DNA of 8,557 nt from an uncultured Oscillospiraceae bacterium (GTDB taxonomy: Bacteria > Bacillota > Clostridia > Oscillospirales > Oscillospiraceae): NCBI GenBank assembly GCA_910584805.1, contig CAJUCB010000072.1, positions 1 through 8,557 on the forward strand. The letters run 5' to 3'. The notes under the pieces were generated by a model. It was not told where the DNA came from, made no database searches, and was given only the letters and a program-made list of their open reading frames with translations. Positions 6,328 to 8,557 of this stretch are shown piece after piece. Both the position numbers and the translations under genes were made by a program. Within the stretch, counting starts at the first letter, position 1. Each line of letters starts with the position of its first letter.

Positions 6328-6757
6328 CCTTCCTCTCCTTTCTCCTGAGCTGGGCATAGAGGATTTTCCGGGCAAAGTACATGGCAAAGAAGGGCACCAC
6401 CACGGACACCCCCTTGCTCACCAAAAAGGCAAGCCACTCCGGGCAGGATACGATGAGGGAGCGGTGGGTGACAGTGATGAGCACATCCGCCAGCACCAGC
6501 CCCCCTAAGAAGGTGCTGAAGTAGATGAGGAAGGAGGGCATGCTATAGTTGGCCTCAAACACCCGCTTGGAGGCCAGCACATACCCCAGCAGGAACCCCG
6601 CCACCACGCCGATGGTATTGGCCAGGGTGATGTTCAGCCCCGCCTTGTTGTACAGGGCCCAGACGATGGCCACGTCCAGGATGGTGGAAAGGACAGAATA
6701 GAACAGGTATTCAAAGAGCCTGTGGAATTTATGGATCAGTTTCTTGAGCACGTCCAT
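6314..6757 (-). CDS. GtrA family membrane protein, putative lipid-linked sugar flippase
   Basis: A 147-residue protein of the usual GtrA length and layout. It has four predicted membrane segments, roughly residues 17-36, 43-62, 76-96 and 109-128, between basic ends. Residues SKRVFE at 63-68 match the charged loop after the second segment in this family, and FFAMYFARKILY closes the last segment. GtrA-like proteins are thought to move polyprenyl-phosphate sugars across the membrane; direct proof of flipping is limited. The ATG at 6755-6757 is only 4 nt below the stop of the GT-C gene, with GAGGTG inside the end of that gene, and the 3' end overlaps the GT2 gene. Both neighbours are the expected donor and acceptor enzymes. 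Confidence 0.92.
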   Translation of the reverse strand: MDVLKKLIHKFHRLFEYLFYSVLSTILDVAIVWALYNKAGLNITLANTIGVVAGFLLGYVLASKRVFEANYSMPSFLIYFSTFLGGLVLADVLITVTHRSLIVSCPEWLAFLVSKGVSVVVPFFAMYFARKILYAQLRRKERKDAHE

Positions 6758-6761
6758 CCGC

Positions 6762-8219
6762 TCACCTCATTTCGTAAATGGTACACAGCCCGTTTTCCGC
6801 CGCCACGGGGCAGTGCTGGTCCAGGTAAGCCTGGTAGCGCCCGTCGTCCTGGGGGATACCGGCGCCGATGACCACAAAGTAGTCCGCCCCCTGGTCCCGG
6901 CGGCTTTGGAGGTCGGCGGCGGGGTCTGGGGCGCCCCCCTCCGGCAGGAGGACCCGGAAGCCGTGGCGGTCGGCGGCGTTGATGTACACCGGGTCCGCCC
7001 AGGCCACCGCCAGCACGTCCCCCTTCTGGGTGGTGGCTTGGATCAGCGCCCCCACCGCCTGGATGTCCTGGTTCACCTGGGTGAGCTGGTGCCAGCGGGG
7101 GAGGCCGGTGTAGGCGGTCAGCGCCACCACCAGGGCGGCACAGGCCAGGCCCAGGGCCCTCCTTTGGGCAAAGAGGCTTTGGAACAGCAGGGCGCACAGG
7201 GCCGCCAGGGGTGGGGCCATGAAGATCAGGTAATAGCCAAACTGGATCACCACCACAATGGTGGCCCATTCCAGGGCAAAGGCCAGGGCCCAGACGCTGA
7301 GGAAGTGTGCCCGTTTGTAGAGGGCCAGGGCAAAGCCCACCGCCCCAGCCAGCAGCACCCCCCAGCCGAAGAAGAGGGGCAGCTCCCGCCAGAAGAAGGC
7401 TAGGCCCTCCCGGGTGAACAGGCCCAGGATTTTTGTGGAAAAGATGTGCTTGGTGGCGATGCCGTCCACGAAGCTGATGGTGGCCACCTGGGAGGCGTAG
7501 GTATAGTAGAGCAAGGGCAGGCCCAGGGACAGCAGGCCGTAGCCATAAAACCCCTTGGCTTTGAGGCAGCCCTTCCCCAGCTTCCACCAGAACACCGCCA
7601 GCACCAGGAGCCCCACAAACAGCACCGGGGTCTTTTCCATAATACCCAGGGCGGTGAAGAGGGCGGAGCAGTACAACGACGGCCCGTGGCCGTCCTGGAA
7701 CCAGCGCAGGAGGAAGTACACGCCCCCGCAGTAGAAGAACAGGGCGCAGGACTCCGGCATGATGGCCCGGCTATACAGCAGGCAGATGGGCAGCAGCAGG
7801 TACACCAGCAGGCCCCCCAGGGCAGGGAGGAAGCTTACAAAGCGCCGCAGGATGCCGTAAAGGAAGGCCGCCGACCCCAGGAAACACACTAGGCCCAGCA
7901 CCCGGGGCACCAGGGGGGTGGGGCCGGTGAGCTGGAAGAGCAGGGCGGAGAGGTAGGGGACCAGCTGCAGCTCCAACTGGACTACGATATCCGCGGTGCC
8001 GTCGTAGTTGAACTGGGGGCGCAGGGGGTGCATGCTGTACTGGGCATAGTTTACGGCCACGCTATAGGTGTCCCCCTGGCGCCAGGTGTCGTAGCCCTCC
8101 CAGGGGGCGTTTGGCAGGGTGGGGGCTTGCAGGAGGACGTAGAGCAACAAAAGAAGGGCGACAGCGCCCCGCTCTATCGCCTTTCTTCTTGGAATGGATG
8201 CTATCTGATTTTTTTTCAT
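6762..8219 (-). CDS. GT-C membrane glycosyltransferase, GT39/ArnT-like
   Basis: Predicted to transfer a sugar from a polyprenyl-phosphate donor to an acceptor on the outer face of the membrane. The 485 residues start with a membrane segment at about 17-33, followed by an external loop with GYDTWRQGDTYS at 42-53; Asp44 is the likely catalytic acid/base position of GT-C enzymes. A second hallmark is SRAIMPES at 150-157 with Glu156. About ten or more further membrane segments follow to about residue 370, then a soluble C-terminal domain of some 110 residues (375-485) with a beta/alpha pattern (DVLAVAWADP, DYFVVIGAG). Start ATG at 8217-8219 has GAGG with a 7-nt spacer. It is the first gene of the operon, under the promoter at 8262-8290. 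Acceptor unknown; GT83 or PMT-type naming would be equally possible. Confidence 0.9.
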   Translation of the reverse strand: MKKNQIASIPRRKAIERGAVALLLLLYVLLQAPTLPNAPWEGYDTWRQGDTYSVAVNYAQYSMHPLRPQFNYDGTADIVVQLELQLVPYLSALLFQLTGPTPLVPRVLGLVCFLGSAAFLYGILRRFVSFLPALGGLLVYLLLPICLLYSRAIMPESCALFFYCGGVYFLLRWFQDGHGPSLYCSALFTALGIMEKTPVLFVGLLVLAVFWWKLGKGCLKAKGFYGYGLLSLGLPLLYYTYASQVATISFVDGIATKHIFSTKILGLFTREGLAFFWRELPLFFGWGVLLAGAVGFALALYKRAHFLSVWALAFALEWATIVVVIQFGYYLIFMAPPLAALCALLFQSLFAQRRALGLACAALVVALTAYTGLPRWHQLTQVNQDIQAVGALIQATTQKGDVLAVAWADPVYINAADRHGFRVLLPEGGAPDPAADLQSRRDQGADYFVVIGAGIPQDDGRYQAYLDQHCPVAAENGLCTIYEMR

Positions 8220-8251
8220 GGAGACGCCTCGTATTTCTTTTACTTATAAAA

Positions 8252-8273
8252 TTCCAGTTTTAGTGTACTGGAA
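8252..8273. repeat. Inverted repeat over the -10 box, probable repressor operator
   Basis: TTCCAGT and ACTGGAA form a perfect 7+7 inverted repeat with an 8-bp centre, 22 bp in all. It covers the entire -10 box (8262-8267) and the likely start site near 8255 of the glycosylation operon. This size and position are typical of a dimeric repressor site. No regulator gene is present nearby to name the protein. Confidence 0.6.
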
Positions 8274-8290
8274 AGCGCCCCGGGTGTCAA
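8262..8290 (-). promoter_or_regulatory. Sigma-A-like promoter of the glycosylation operon
   Basis: Perfect -35 box TTGACA (8285-8290) and -10 box TACACT (8262-8267, four of six) with exactly 17 bp between them on the minus strand. The predicted start near 8255 leaves a leader of about 36 nt before the ATG at 8219. Confidence 0.8.
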
Positions 8291-8334
8291 GAGAATTTGA
8301 GGATTTTGCGGGAAAGGGGGAGGATGGTTAGAAA

Positions 8335-8366
8335 AAAACATCGTGCCGGCATCAGCACGATGTTTT
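8335..8366 (-). terminator. Terminator after the toxin remnant
   Basis: A 12-bp perfect stem (AAAACATCGTGC with GCACGATGTTTT) has an 8-base loop and is followed on the minus strand by an uninterrupted T-run that begins in the stem and ends at 8332. It begins 8 nt after the stop codon at 8375 and insulates the downstream promoter at 8262-8290. Confidence 0.9.
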
Positions 8367-8374
8367 GCGCTTTC

Positions 8375-8515
8375 CTATTTTGCGTCCTCCAACGGCACCA
8401 CTATCTTATTCGCCTTGATCCGGCTGTCCTTATCCTTTCGCTTGATAAGGCTCCGCAGATAATCCAGCGCCGGTTCTTTCCCGCTTCTGTCTCTGTAAAA
8501 ATAGATCGGGTGCAC
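8375..8515 (-). pseudogene. Truncated Gp49/HigB-type (RelE-superfamily) toxin remnant
   Basis: A 46-codon frame starts with GTG at 8513-8515 and ends with TAG at 8375-8377. Residues 3-38 match the N-terminal part of phage-derived Gp49-like toxins of HigB type: PIYFYRDRSGKEP, then DYLRSLIKRKDKDSRIKANKI. These are mRNA-cleaving toxins of about 100-115 residues, so more than half is missing: after KANKI it jumps to VVPLEDAK and stops. No continuation is visible in other frames, and the terminator follows at once. Yet the 5' end looks intact: AGGGGG about 7 nt before the GTG, an in-frame stop just upstream, and TATAAT at 8539-8544. No antitoxin gene is in the window. I read it as an internally deleted toxin, or toxin-antitoxin, locus; a functional small protein is less likely. 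The RNase core is lacking. Confidence 0.65.
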
Positions 8516-8538
8516 CTAGCGTCCCCCTTTTTATTTTC

Positions 8539-8544
8539 ATTATA
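8539..8544 (-). promoter_or_regulatory. -10 box of the toxin remnant
   Basis: Perfect TATAAT on the minus strand, about 24 nt before the GTG at 8515. A -35 box at normal spacing would fall beyond the window end, so the promoter cannot be fully judged. Confidence 0.5.
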
Positions 8545-8557
8545 CGCAAAAGTGATT

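Noticed and set aside
5704..6348. Plus-strand frame of 214 codons opposite the GT2 gene
   Set aside because: The opposite strand carries an intact GT2 domain; this frame has no recognisable motifs.
6736..7587. Minus-strand frame of 283 codons overlapping the GT-C gene
   Set aside because: An alternative frame of the same strand, extremely Gly/Pro-rich, inside the membrane protein gene.
8243..8248. TATAAG as a -10 box for the glycosylation operon
   Set aside because: At 16-18 bp spacing there is no good -35 box, whereas TTGACA/TACACT at 17 bp lies slightly upstream.
1..8557. CRISPR array, tRNA, rRNA or insertion sequence
   Set aside because: No regularly spaced direct repeats, no recognisable tRNA or rRNA segment, and no transposase or terminal inverted repeats were seen.

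Overview
The window looks like chromosomal DNA of a GC-rich member of the Clostridia, most likely an Oscillospiraceae-type gut anaerobe. The basis is inference: the genes are strongly GC-biased, they are preceded by AGGAGG-type ribosome binding sites, an LTA-synthase-type enzyme points to a monoderm envelope, and the promoters are sigma-A-like. Every gene I can support lies on the minus strand, so transcription runs from high to low coordinates. Long plus-strand frames are shadows caused by GC-rich codon use.

Right edge (8220-8557): a 46-codon remnant of a Gp49/HigB-type toxin, absent from ordinary long-ORF lists, still has a -10 box, a ribosome binding site and a textbook terminator. Below it is an intergenic region with a strong promoter (TTGACA, 17 bp, TACACT) whose -10 box and start site are covered by a perfect 7+7 inverted repeat, a likely repressor operator.

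5061-8219: a tightly packed four-gene operon. It encodes a multi-spanning GT-C glycosyltransferase (GT39/ArnT-like), a GtrA-type flippase, a soluble DPM1-like GT2 enzyme and a small single-pass membrane protein of unknown function. It ends in a strong hairpin terminator. The first three fit a three-component membrane glycosylation system: GT2 loads a sugar on a polyprenyl phosphate, GtrA flips it, and the GT-C enzyme transfers it to an extracellular acceptor.

4750-5024: a dense noncoding stretch. It holds a 15-codon open frame with a near-perfect ribosome binding site, a hairpin over its stop codon, a DnaA-box-like 9-mer, a 6+6 inverted repeat, and a promoter with a perfect TATAAT.

2160-4749: a two-gene unit with an LTA-synthase-type phosphoglycerol transferase (five membrane segments plus an extracellular sulfatase-fold domain) and a 192-residue protein of unknown function, closed by a hairpin terminator. 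Its position next to the glycosylation operon suggests that the two operons build and decorate the same surface polymer, as in the known GT2/GtrA/GT-C systems that glycosylate lipoteichoic acid.

53-2030: two ATPase subunits of an oligopeptide/dipeptide (OppD/OppF type) ABC importer. Permeases and binding protein are not in the window.
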